In this document: one piece after another, positions 1 to 6,354 of the stretch | How positions within the stretch are numbered: position 1 is the first letter of the stretch | How the letters are laid out: every line of letters begins with the position of its first letter | Assembly: GCA_023433755.1 (NCBI GenBank) | Contig: JAEYUA010000032.1 | Coordinates: forward strand, 1-6,490 | From: Bacteroidota bacterium | GTDB lineage: Bacteria > Bacteroidota > Bacteroidia > Chitinophagales > Chitinophagaceae | Length of the DNA stretch: 6,490 nt | Direction: 5' to 3' | Notes under the pieces: model-generated | Databases searched by the model: none | Told to the model about the DNA's origin: nothing | The model's input: only the letters and a program-made list of their open reading frames with translations | Made by a program: the position numbers and the translations under genes

Positions 1-406
1 CTTCTGTAAAATCGATTGATGATCTTGGTACAATGATCCCGAAATGATTAAATACATAGGTAATGAAACCGGAACAGTCAAAACCCTGGCGGGGATCTGT
101 AGAAGCATATTTATAGGGAACGCCGATTTGGGTTTTAGCATAATCAATCAACTGCTGCGGTAGCACATTTTTGGTATCAATCTGTTTGCCGGTAAAAAAT
201 CCCGAGATGGTTGAATCTGCGGAAAGGCTGTCTGCCTGCACTGCTATCTTATTCATGGAATCAGTATGCAGTGAATCCATATAGGCTTTGGCCTGCAGGG
301 AATCCTTTGAACTGATCTCGATGGGGTTCTTATCCTCGATCACATAAACGCAGGCGGAAAATGCCATGCTCATTACCAGTAAGAATGCCAACCTGTTTTT
401 AGTCAT
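1..406 (-). CDS. NlpC/P60-family lipoprotein, N-terminal part (cut by window edge)
   Basis: Reading the minus strand from the ATG at 406-404 gives an open frame of 135 codons running off the left edge. It starts MTKNRLAFLL and has a short hydrophobic stretch ending FSAC, a plausible lipobox with the lipidated cysteine at residue 19. This predicts export and anchoring as a lipoprotein. Residues about 25-80 are a polar Ser/Asp-rich linker. From about residue 83 the sequence matches the start of an NlpC/P60 cysteine peptidase domain: an IDYAKTQIGVPYKY stretch, then FDCSGF with the expected catalytic Cys at 111, then VPRSS. Known members cleave peptide stems of peptidoglycan (for example gamma-D-Glu to diamino acid bonds), so a periplasmic wall-remodelling role is inferred. 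The catalytic His and third polar residue would lie beyond the window, so activity cannot be judged. The gene is divergent from fumC with 50 bp between the start codons. I see no convincing promoter or Shine-Dalgarno for it. Confidence 0.9.
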   Translation of the reverse strand, partial: MTKNRLAFLLVMSMAFSACVYVIEDKNPIEISSKDSLQAKAYMDSLHTDSMNKIAVQADSLSADSTISGFFTGKQIDTKNVLPQQLIDYAKTQIGVPYKYASTDPRQGFDCSGFITYVFNHFGIIVPRSSIDFTE

Positions 407-430
407 ACCCTATCGGTACAATTTTCGGGC

Positions 431-438
431 TAAATTTG
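431..438 (+). promoter_or_regulatory. Possible -7 promoter element for fumC
   Basis: TAAATTTG at 431-438 fits the Bacteroidota -7 consensus TAnnTTTG exactly and lies 18 bp before the fumC ATG at 457. This would give a 5' leader of roughly 12-16 nt. No clear TTG element is seen 17-23 bp upstream, so the call rests on the -7 box alone. The element overlaps the TTG at 436, the first possible start codon of the frame, which argues against that start. Confidence 0.4.
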
Positions 439-456
439 CGGCTCAATCTTACCTAT

Positions 457-1854
457 ATGCCAGAATTCCGCATCGAGAAAGATACCATGGGGGAAGTGAA
501 AGTACCCGTGGACGCCTATTATGGCGCTCAGACCCAGCGCAGTATTGATAATTTCAGGATCGCCCAGGACATCAACCGCATGCCGAAGGAAATCATCAGG
601 GCCTTCGCCTACCTGAAAAAAGCGGCTGCCATCACCAACCTGGAAGCGGGTGTGCTGGCCAAAGAAAAATCTGAGCTGATAGGAAGGGTTTGTGATGAGA
701 TCATTGATGGAAAGCTCGATGAATTTTTTCCCCTTGTTGTATGGCAGACCGGCAGCGGCACCCAGAGCAATATGAATGTGAATGAAGTGATTGCCTACCG
801 GGGTCATGTATTGAACGGGGGCAAGCTGGCCGATAAGGAAAAAGCATTGCACCCCAATGATGATGTCAACAAATCACAATCATCCAACGATACCTTTCCC
901 ACCGCGATGCATATTGCCGCATACAAAATGCTGGTGGAAGTAACCATACCGGGAATAGAAAAACTCAGAGATACACTGGCGGGGAAAGCAAAAGCTTTTT
1001 ATGATGTGGTTAAGATCGGCCGTACGCATTTTATGGATGCCACCCCGCTTACACTGGGACAGGAATTCAGCGGTTATGTATCACAACTCAATCATGGATT
1101 AAAAGCAATTAAAAATACACTCCCGCACCTGGCTGAACTGGCATTAGGCGGAACGGCAGTGGGTACCGGCATTAATACACCTGAAGGTTATTCTGAAAAT
1201 GTGGCAAGGCATATTGCCAGTCTTACCGGCCTTCCTTTCATAACCGCTGAAAATAAGTTTGAAGCCCTGGCTGCCCACGACGCGATCGTGGAATCGCATG
1301 GCGCATTGAAAACAGTTGCGGTGAGTCTGATGAAGATCGCCAACGATATCCGCATGCTCAGCTCCGGACCACGGGCAGGCATAGGCGAAATTTTCATACC
1401 TGATAATGAACCTGGTTCTTCCATCATGCCAGGCAAGGTGAATCCTACCCAATGCGAGGCCCTTACCATGATTGCAGCGCAGGTGATGGGTAATGATGTT
1501 TCCATCAATATCGGAGGATCTATGGGACATTTTGAACTGAATGTTTTCAAACCCGTAATGATCTATAATTTTTTACACAGTGCAAGACTGATCGGTGATG
1601 GCTGTGTAAGTTTCAATGACCGTTGTGCTGCAGGCATTGAACCCATTGAAGCCAATATCAGGAAGCATGTAAATAATTCACTCATGCTGGTTACAGCGCT
1701 CAATACCAAAATCGGCTACTACAAAGCCGCTGAAATTGCACAAAAGGCACATAAGGAAGGCACTACCCTGAAGGAAATGTCAGTGAAGCTGGGATATGTT
1801 ACTCCTGAAGAATTTGACCAGTGGGTGGACCCGGCGAAGATGGTGGGAAAGTAA
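457..1854 (+). CDS. fumC: Class II fumarate hydratase (fumarase C)
   Basis: This 465-residue protein catalyses the reversible hydration of fumarate to L-malate in the TCA cycle, in the cytoplasm, as an iron-independent homotetramer. The start chosen is the ATG at 457, giving MPEFRIEKDTMGEV. It matches the usual FumC N terminus and gives a length close to E. coli FumC (467). The frame is open back to a TTG at 436, but the extra seven residues are not family-like and overlap a promoter-like box. Visible landmarks are the GSGTQSNMN loop (about 99-107), HPNDDVN with the B-site His 132 and Asn 134, SSNDTFP (about 142-148), GRTH with the catalytic-base His 191, and the superfamily signature GSSIMPGKVN at 320-329, holding catalytic Ser 321, Lys 327 and Asn 329. 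Role assignments come from memory of the E. coli enzyme. All key residues are present and the frame is intact. Other superfamily members (aspartase, argininosuccinate lyase) are unlikely because the whole length reads as FumC. Confidence 0.98.
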   Translation: MPEFRIEKDTMGEVKVPVDAYYGAQTQRSIDNFRIAQDINRMPKEIIRAFAYLKKAAAITNLEAGVLAKEKSELIGRVCDEIIDGKLDEFFPLVVWQTGSGTQSNMNVNEVIAYRGHVLNGGKLADKEKALHPNDDVNKSQSSNDTFPTAMHIAAYKMLVEVTIPGIEKLRDTLAGKAKAFYDVVKIGRTHFMDATPLTLGQEFSGYVSQLNHGLKAIKNTLPHLAELALGGTAVGTGINTPEGYSENVARHIASLTGLPFITAENKFEALAAHDAIVESHGALKTVAVSLMKIANDIRMLSSGPRAGIGEIFIPDNEPGSSIMPGKVNPTQCEALTMIAAQVMGNDVSINIGGSMGHFELNVFKPVMIYNFLHSARLIGDGCVSFNDRCAAGIEPIEANIRKHVNNSLMLVTALNTKIGYYKAAEIAQKAHKEGTTLKEMSVKLGYVTPEEFDQWVDPAKMVGK

Positions 1855-1860
1855 CAAATT

Positions 1861-1902
1861 GAGCTGTGAGCTACGAGCTACGAGCTGCGAGTTCGCAGCT
1901 TC
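1861..1902. repeat. Degenerate heptanucleotide tandem repeat (GAGCTRY units)
   Basis: Seven bases after the fumC stop there are four heptamers in perfect register: GAGCTGT (1861), GAGCTAC (1868), GAGCTAC (1875) and GAGCTGC (1882). Two decayed units follow, GAGTTCG (1889) and CAGCTTC (1896). Each unit contains the palindrome AGCT, so the array can fold on itself. The clearest hairpin has the 7-bp arm AGCTGCG at 1883-1889 pairing with CGCAGCT at 1894-1900 around a 4-nt loop. No T-run follows, so it is not a standard intrinsic terminator, though it could protect the fumC mRNA 3' end. I have an impression that similar AGCT-rich heptamer arrays recur between genes in Chitinophagaceae, but that is memory, not checked. 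Confidence 0.7.
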
Positions 1903-1921
1903 CCACTTGCATTTTATCCAC

Positions 1922-1943
1922 GCATTGCTTAATTTAACAATGC
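1922..1943. other. Small intergenic hairpin
   Basis: GCATTG (1922-1927) pairs with CAATGC (1938-1943). Inside it TTA (1929-1931) can pair with TAA (1935-1937), leaving a bulged C at 1928 and a 3-nt loop. This gives about nine pairs in an AT-rich setting 68 bp after the fumC stop. It could end fumC transcription, but no U-tract follows on the plus strand, so its function is uncertain. Confidence 0.3.
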
Positions 1944-1982
1944 ATAGATAAACGTTTCCGTTACCCTAAACTCTTACCTGGT

Positions 1983-2183
1983 ATGAAAGATAGATCCCAG
2001 TCCGCCATCCAGTACAGCGGATACCCGCTGTCGGTGATCGAAAACAAAACTCCTGTCATCAAACCTGCTGTTGTGCGAATGCCGGTGACGCAAACACATA
2101 CACAAACAACCTTCATTCAAAAAAACCAGATCTCCAATGATCCCATCAACTGGGATCTGAACTGGTTTGGTTGCTATGAATGA
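1983..2183 (+). CDS. Small protein of unknown function (66 aa)
   Basis: The open frame runs from the ATG at 1983 to the TGA at 2181-2183. I do not recognise the family. The protein starts MKDRSQSAIQYSGYPLSV, has no signal peptide or membrane segment, is rich in Thr/Gln/Val/Pro in the middle, and ends in an aromatic cluster, INWDLNWFGCYE, with the only cysteine third from the end. Codon choice (many ATC, TAC, AAC, CAG and CTG) resembles the neighbouring genes, which favours real coding. It lies 128 bp after fumC, beyond the heptamer repeat and a hairpin, so it probably has its own promoter, but no TTG/TAnnTTTG pair or Shine-Dalgarno is clear. Its stop directly abuts the stop of the convergent dehydrogenase gene. 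The last 60 nt also carry a terminator-like structure for that gene, so part of this sequence may be constrained by structure. No modifying enzyme is nearby to suggest a peptide natural product. Confidence 0.55.
   Translation: MKDRSQSAIQYSGYPLSVIENKTPVIKPAVVRMPVTQTHTQTTFIQKNQISNDPINWDLNWFGCYE
2119..2167 (-). terminator. Probable intrinsic terminator of the dehydrogenase gene, inside the opposing small gene
   Basis: Reading the minus strand beyond the dehydrogenase stop (2184), an outer arm AACCAG (2167-2162) pairs with CTGGTT (2129-2124). Between them is a perfect 7-bp inner hairpin, GATCCCA with TGGGATC (2157-2151 and 2145-2139), with a 5-nt loop. A run of seven T residues on the minus strand (2125-2119) begins within the closing arm. 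This hairpin-plus-U-tract arrangement starts 17 nt after the stop, the position expected of an intrinsic terminator. It lies wholly within the coding sequence of the small plus-strand gene. Strength and use are inferred. Confidence 0.45.
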
Positions 2184-3890
2184 TCAGAGCTTGATGATCT
2201 TGCTGGTTTGCAGTACCTGGTCGTAAGCATTACGCACCTGCACATAATACATGCCTGCAGGCAACTCTTTGATATCCATCATCAGGTCTGACCGAGTTGT
2301 TTTCTGGCTCTTCATTTTTACACCCGCCATATTAAACACATCCACATAAAACGGTTTGGCTGCGCTCACTTTTACAGATACCATCAATGGACCCGTGGTT
2401 GGACTCGGGTAAACAGATATTTTCTTTTCCACTTCACCAGGATGCAGCAGCGTATTATCATTAATGGGAAGGATCAAGCCTGAATAGGAAAATTCAAGAA
2501 TGCGTCCTGCATTGGGGGGAGCGGTGCCTCCTCCATTAAAACCACCGGTAGGACCAGAGGTCTGTCCGCTTGCATCACAGGCAAGATAAAATTTAACCCC
2601 GTTTGGCGCTATCGCCAGGTCACGGAACCTGCCTTCACCCCTGAAGTAACTGGTTGTATCTGTACCGCTGCTGTTATTCGTGATCCCGGTACCCGCAGCA
2701 TTGAGCTTCAAACGGTAAACACGTCCTGCTTTGAGACAGGTCACCAGCACACTGTTCTGCCATCCCGGGATTTTCCCTGCAGTATATAGATCTATGCTTG
2801 AGGGAGCCACTGTAGGCCAGGAAAGATAGTTGGACCCGAGGGCCTGGATATCTGTTTTATTAAGGGTGAATAATGTTTTTACAGGTTCCCGGTTGGTAGT
2901 GGAATTGGCAGCCGCGAATGCACCTTCATCTACGCCTGAATAACCACCGAGTGTAAGACCATTGTAGTTATCATCACAATAACCGGATACGCGGTTCCAT
3001 CCATAATTATTCCCGGGAGTGATCAGGTTTACTTCATCATCGGTTTTATCTCCATGTTCTGAACTGAACAACCTGTCGGTGCCATTGATGTTTGCCCACA
3101 CAATACCCTGGGCATTGCGGTGCCCGCGCGAATACACGTAATCTCTTGGTGATATCGGCAGCCCGTTATAGAATGGATTGTCACCCGGCACCCAGCGGTC
3201 AGCGCCGGCACCCACAGGTTCTGAGTTGAGGCGGAGAATTTTTCCTTCCATCACATCGAGTGCCTGCGCATTATTCGTGCGTGAACTGTTATTAAACTGG
3301 CCTGCTCCCATGTCCCCGATGGTATAATAGAGTTTCAGATCAGGACCTATGATGAGCCTACCGGAATTATGGTCATTGCTTCCGGGCATATTATCGAGTA
3401 TGATCTCCGGATTGGAAAGGGCATTGCCATTGTATTCATAACGCACGATCCGGGTCAGGAAATTACAGGGGTTGCCGGAGTTGGCATCAGTTGAACAGTT
3501 TTGACCTGTGGGCCTGTTGAATACATAGGCCAGGTAAACCCAGGGTTTGGCAGCCCTTGTGGCCGCATCGGAACTATATAGGTTAGGATGAAGTGCCATA
3601 CCCATCAAACCACCCTGGGGCCAGCGGCCACCATCGCCAATGGAAAAATTCTTTAAAGCGGAAAGATTCAGCAATGTTGTGGCTGTACCATTGGCCACAT
3701 TGATCCTTTTAACGAGGTAAGTAACACTTTCGGTTACCCAGATGGAATCATTGGGTCCGTAAACGATCTCCCAGGGGGAGTTTAAATTACTGGCAACCAC
3801 TCTCTTTGTAAAAGGTTCGCCCTGGGCCAAAGCTACCTGGGCAACACAAAGCCAGCCTGTAAATAATAGCCATCCGGGATTTTTGAACAT
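2184..3890 (-). CDS. Secreted PQQ-dependent soluble glucose (aldose) dehydrogenase with T9SS sorting domain
   Basis: The 568-residue protein resembles Acinetobacter calcoaceticus soluble glucose dehydrogenase (GdhB), a six-bladed beta-propeller that uses PQQ and Ca2+ to oxidise aldoses to lactones. The start is the ATG at 3890, with a signal peptide ending near VALAQ (about residue 22). Residues about 25-470 form the catalytic domain. Likely equivalents of sGDH residues, from memory, are Gln92 (Q76), Asp173/His174 (D143/H144, the catalytic base), Arg258-Asn259-Gln261 (R228/N229/Q231), Tyr355, Trp358 and Thr360 (Y343/W346/T348), Lys387 (K377) and Arg421/Arg423 (R406/R408). The Ca2+ loop reads SEHGDKTDDE at 277-286, with His and Asp where the Acinetobacter enzyme has Gln and Pro. 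A GGFNGGG-rich stretch lies near 449-455. Residues about 488-568 (VYPSPTTG to the terminal KIIKL) are a type A T9SS tail, so the enzyme should be surface-attached or released. Glucose as the true substrate is unproven. No PQQ-synthesis or electron-acceptor gene is in view. Confidence 0.94.
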   Translation of the reverse strand: MFKNPGWLLFTGWLCVAQVALAQGEPFTKRVVASNLNSPWEIVYGPNDSIWVTESVTYLVKRINVANGTATTLLNLSALKNFSIGDGGRWPQGGLMGMALHPNLYSSDAATRAAKPWVYLAYVFNRPTGQNCSTDANSGNPCNFLTRIVRYEYNGNALSNPEIILDNMPGSNDHNSGRLIIGPDLKLYYTIGDMGAGQFNNSSRTNNAQALDVMEGKILRLNSEPVGAGADRWVPGDNPFYNGLPISPRDYVYSRGHRNAQGIVWANINGTDRLFSSEHGDKTDDEVNLITPGNNYGWNRVSGYCDDNYNGLTLGGYSGVDEGAFAAANSTTNREPVKTLFTLNKTDIQALGSNYLSWPTVAPSSIDLYTAGKIPGWQNSVLVTCLKAGRVYRLKLNAAGTGITNNSSGTDTTSYFRGEGRFRDLAIAPNGVKFYLACDASGQTSGPTGGFNGGGTAPPNAGRILEFSYSGLILPINDNTLLHPGEVEKKISVYPSPTTGPLMVSVKVSAAKPFYVDVFNMAGVKMKSQKTTRSDLMMDIKELPAGMYYVQVRNAYDQVLQTSKIIKL

Positions 3891-3909
3891 AGGTGGTTGG
3901 ATTTAGTCA

Positions 3910-3939
3910 CAAAATAAACAGGCGCATGATGTGAATCAA
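3910..3939 (-). promoter_or_regulatory. Candidate promoter of the dehydrogenase gene
   Basis: On the minus strand TTG (3939-3937), a 19-bp spacer and TTATTTTG (3917-3910) resemble the Bacteroidota pattern TTG-N19-TAnnTTTG, with one mismatch in the -7 box. The box ends 20 bp before the ATG at 3890, implying a leader of about 15 nt with no Shine-Dalgarno. Confidence 0.45.
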
Positions 3940-3999
3940 TAGTAATATTCCCTGAGAAATACTCAGTAAAAGAGGGTAAAAAACTACAGGAAATACCTA

Positions 4000-4030
4000 T
4001 TGCGCGGCATTTCAATCGAACCTATCTTCG
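4000..4030 (+). promoter_or_regulatory. Candidate promoter of the 747-aa surface protein gene
   Basis: TTG at 4000-4002, a 20-bp spacer and TATCTTCG at 4023-4030 resemble TTG-N19/20-TAnnTTTG with one mismatch. Transcription would begin near 4035, about 30 nt before the ATG at 4066. The TTG at 4000 is also the most upstream possible start codon of that frame. Its fit as a -33 element is a reason to reject it as the translation start. Confidence 0.4.
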
Positions 4031-4065
4031 GTATAAGATCCAATCCTATTAAACCGAACCTAACT

Positions 4066-6309
4066 ATGAAACACAATACTACCATATCATCTTTTTTTGG
4101 TGTATTGGCATTTTTCCTACTCGGTCTTTTCCCTTTTATATCACAGGCGCAGAACATTGATTTTGGTAAAAGTTATTATAACGTTACCAAAGCTACTAAT
4201 GGAGGTACCGTAGAACCAGGCGATGTGCTGGAGATCAGGGCTTCCATTGTAGTGAGAAGCGGCACCTACGACAGTTGCGCTTATTTTGATGTGATCCCTG
4301 CAGGAACCACTTATATTCCCGGTACCATCAGGGTTCTGACGAACGAAGGGAAAATCTATAAACAGTTTACTGATGCCATAGGTGATGACCAGGGTTTCCG
4401 AAGCGGGGCCAACATCCGTATCAACCTGGGCTACCGTGGTAATGCAAATCCAGCTACCGCTTACAGGAGAGGCCGGATTGTAAATACCCACAGGCCATCG
4501 TTTTTTGGCAGTACCTGTATCATGATCGCATCTTTCAGGGTAACAGTAACAGCGGCATACAATACTACGATAAGCCTTGGTGGAGGATCAATGTCCTACA
4601 GGCCATCCGGACAGTGGCTGCAGTCATTCACATTTCCGGCCAGGAGGGTAATGATTTACCAGAATGTTGGTATCTGTCCTAACGCCGTTGGCGCCAACTC
4701 ACTTGGAACAGAGTTCAATGGAACATTCGGTACAGGTAAAGACCGAAACAGGGGTGCATCTGCGAATGTGCCTACCGGTTATACGTATAATGCATTTACC
4801 AATAATTCACCAAACGACTATTACTACGGCATCCCTAATAATACCAGTATCAGAACAGGTTATACTACCAGTAATGCATGGCCGAAACCGAATGCAACCT
4901 ATCGTGTATTCGGGCTGTGGGATATCATTGGAGACCATACAGGCGCAGCCGACCCAGTGATGGGAAATCCCGCTGCTGACACGGTTAACAATGACAATGC
5001 AGGATACATGCTGGTGATCAATGCGGCCTACAGGATCGACTCAGCCTTCCAGCAGACCATTTCAAATCTTTGTCCCAATACCTATTACGAGATCTCGGTA
5101 TGGATGCGTAATATCTGTTCAAAATGCGGATGCGATTCTGCGGGAAGAGGTGTTGCCAATTCCGGTTATATTCCAACCGCGCCTGGTGATTCATCTGGGG
5201 TACACCCCAACCTGTCCTTCAACGTAGACGGGATTGATTATTACACCACTGGTAACCTCCTTTACACAGGTGAGTGGATCAAAAAAGGATTTACTTTCAG
5301 AACTGGCCCTACGCAGAACAGCTTCACCCTTAAAATTTTCAACAACGCGCCCGGTGGTGGTGGTAATGACTGGGCGCTGGATGATATATCCGTTGCCACC
5401 TGTAGTCCTAACCTGGCCTTCACCCCAAATAATACACCAACCGTGTGTACGGGCAACGTAGTGGACTTAGGGGCTTACATCCGGTCTTATTTCAACAATT
5501 ATACATTCTTCAAATGGCAGCGCAGTACCGACAATGGGGTGAACTGGACCGATGCAGGAAGTATCGGCACCGGGGTGCCTGTATGGAATGGTTCTGCATA
5601 CGAGTATTATACGGCTTTCCCCACGTTTGTCGCGAATATGGCTGACAGCGGATTGAAATTCCGCGTAGTGGTAGCCAGTACCATAGCCAATATTTCTGAT
5701 CAGAACTGTTCGTTCGCGGATGCCAGTTCTATCCTTACCCTGAATGTGATTGATTGCGGTTACGCATTGAAGACAGATATCATTTCCTTCTCGGGAAAAA
5801 ATGAGGAGGGCACCGTAAAACTCAACTGGGTTTCAGGCCATGAAGAAAACCAGGTGCGCTATGAGGTGGAAAGAAGTCTTGATGGTGTTCAGTTCTCACG
5901 TATCGCTGAAGTAAATGGATTGAATGGAAGCGAGGTCAATTATTACAAATGGGCCGGGCCATTCCCCCAGGCTAATACAGCGTATTACCGTATCAGGCTT
6001 ATTGATGGCAGCCAGCAAAAAATTTCAAGGGTTGTACGACTAAGTTCCAACAGGGAAATGCTGAGTCTTGCCAGTGTGGTTAATCCTTTTTATGATAAAC
6101 TGCAGGCAGAGGTAAATGCGGGTTCAGCCCAGGTAGCGCAGCTTCAACTGATTGATAATTCGGGAAGGGTGGTGAAGATGCAGCAGATTAATATTGCTGA
6201 GGGATATAACAATATTCAAATTGAAACCGCTAACCTGCCGAAGGGTTTGTATACACTTCAGTTGAGAACAAATGCTTTGGTGATCAATAAGCGGGTGCTG
6301 AAACAGTAA
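4066..6309 (+). CDS. Secreted multidomain surface/adhesin-like protein with T9SS sorting domain
   Basis: The ATG at 4066 gives 747 residues and a textbook signal peptide (MKHNTTISSF, then a hydrophobic core, ending ISQAQ near 29). The longer TTG-started frame would bury that signal. Domains, judged by eye: residues about 30-195 resemble a DUF11-like beta-sandwich (GGTVEPGDVLEIRAS, then VIPAGTTYIPGTI). About 200-446 look like a jelly-roll, carbohydrate-binding-module-like domain (CPNTYYEISVWMRN at 336-349, then LSFNVDG, and the closing NDWALDDISV at 434-443). About 447-564 resemble an Ig-like domain (FFKWQRSTDNGVNW). About 566-660 resemble the fibronectin-like module common before T9SS tails (LNWVSGHEENQVRYEVERS). 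About 667-747 are a T9SS tail ending LPKGLYTLQL, then the terminal KRVLKQ. There are ten cysteines after residue 100, including CSKCGC at 351-356, possibly disulfides or a metal site. No catalytic motif is seen. Binding of polysaccharide or a surface is inference. It is divergent from the dehydrogenase gene. Confidence 0.93.
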   Translation: MKHNTTISSFFGVLAFFLLGLFPFISQAQNIDFGKSYYNVTKATNGGTVEPGDVLEIRASIVVRSGTYDSCAYFDVIPAGTTYIPGTIRVLTNEGKIYKQFTDAIGDDQGFRSGANIRINLGYRGNANPATAYRRGRIVNTHRPSFFGSTCIMIASFRVTVTAAYNTTISLGGGSMSYRPSGQWLQSFTFPARRVMIYQNVGICPNAVGANSLGTEFNGTFGTGKDRNRGASANVPTGYTYNAFTNNSPNDYYYGIPNNTSIRTGYTTSNAWPKPNATYRVFGLWDIIGDHTGAADPVMGNPAADTVNNDNAGYMLVINAAYRIDSAFQQTISNLCPNTYYEISVWMRNICSKCGCDSAGRGVANSGYIPTAPGDSSGVHPNLSFNVDGIDYYTTGNLLYTGEWIKKGFTFRTGPTQNSFTLKIFNNAPGGGGNDWALDDISVATCSPNLAFTPNNTPTVCTGNVVDLGAYIRSYFNNYTFFKWQRSTDNGVNWTDAGSIGTGVPVWNGSAYEYYTAFPTFVANMADSGLKFRVVVASTIANISDQNCSFADASSILTLNVIDCGYALKTDIISFSGKNEEGTVKLNWVSGHEENQVRYEVERSLDGVQFSRIAEVNGLNGSEVNYYKWAGPFPQANTAYYRIRLIDGSQQKISRVVRLSSNREMLSLASVVNPFYDKLQAEVNAGSAQVAQLQLIDNSGRVVKMQQINIAEGYNNIQIETANLPKGLYTLQLRTNALVINKRVLKQ

Positions 6310-6315
6310 GTTTTT

Positions 6316-6350
6316 AACCAGCCGGATCTTTCGCTGAGTTCTTTGTTTTT
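6316..6350 (+). terminator. Intrinsic terminator after the surface-protein gene
   Basis: Seven bases after the TAA, AAC-CAGC (6316-6322) pairs with GCTG-A-GTT (6333-6340) with one bulged A and a 10-nt loop. CTTTGTTTTT follows at 6341-6350. Hairpin plus T-rich tract on the plus strand fits a rho-independent terminator. On the minus strand the hairpin is followed by A-rich sequence, so it should act in one direction only. Confidence 0.55.
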
Positions 6351-6354
6351 AAAA

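Noticed and set aside
436..456. TTG start extending fumarase by seven residues
   Set aside because: The extra residues are not typical of FumC and overlap a TAnnTTTG promoter-like box. The ATG at 457 gives the normal N terminus.
430..1550. Long minus-strand open frames opposite fumC (about 430-852, 1144-1530 and 1188-1550)
   Set aside because: They lie wholly antisense to an intact, highly conserved fumarase gene, and their predicted proteins have no recognisable motifs. They are by-products of fumC codon structure.
1861..1902. Heptamer array as a CRISPR or attachment site
   Set aside because: Units are 7 bp with no spacers, there are no cas genes, and there is no integrase or duplicated flank. 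It is a simple tandem repeat.
1983..2183. Small protein as a ribosomally made, modified peptide precursor
   Set aside because: There is no leader motif such as a double glycine, no core repeats, and no modification, protease or transporter gene nearby. The aromatic Cys-containing tail alone is too weak.
4000..4065. Upstream TTG start extending the surface protein by 22 residues
   Set aside because: It would place 22 polar residues before an otherwise perfect signal peptide, and the TTG fits a -33 promoter element. The ATG at 4066 is preferred.
4664..5645. Short frames inside the surface-protein gene on both strands (for example 4664-4960, 5021-5227, 5234-5461 and 5262-5456)
   Set aside because: All overlap the intact 747-residue frame, lack family motifs, and have compositions typical of out-of-frame translation.
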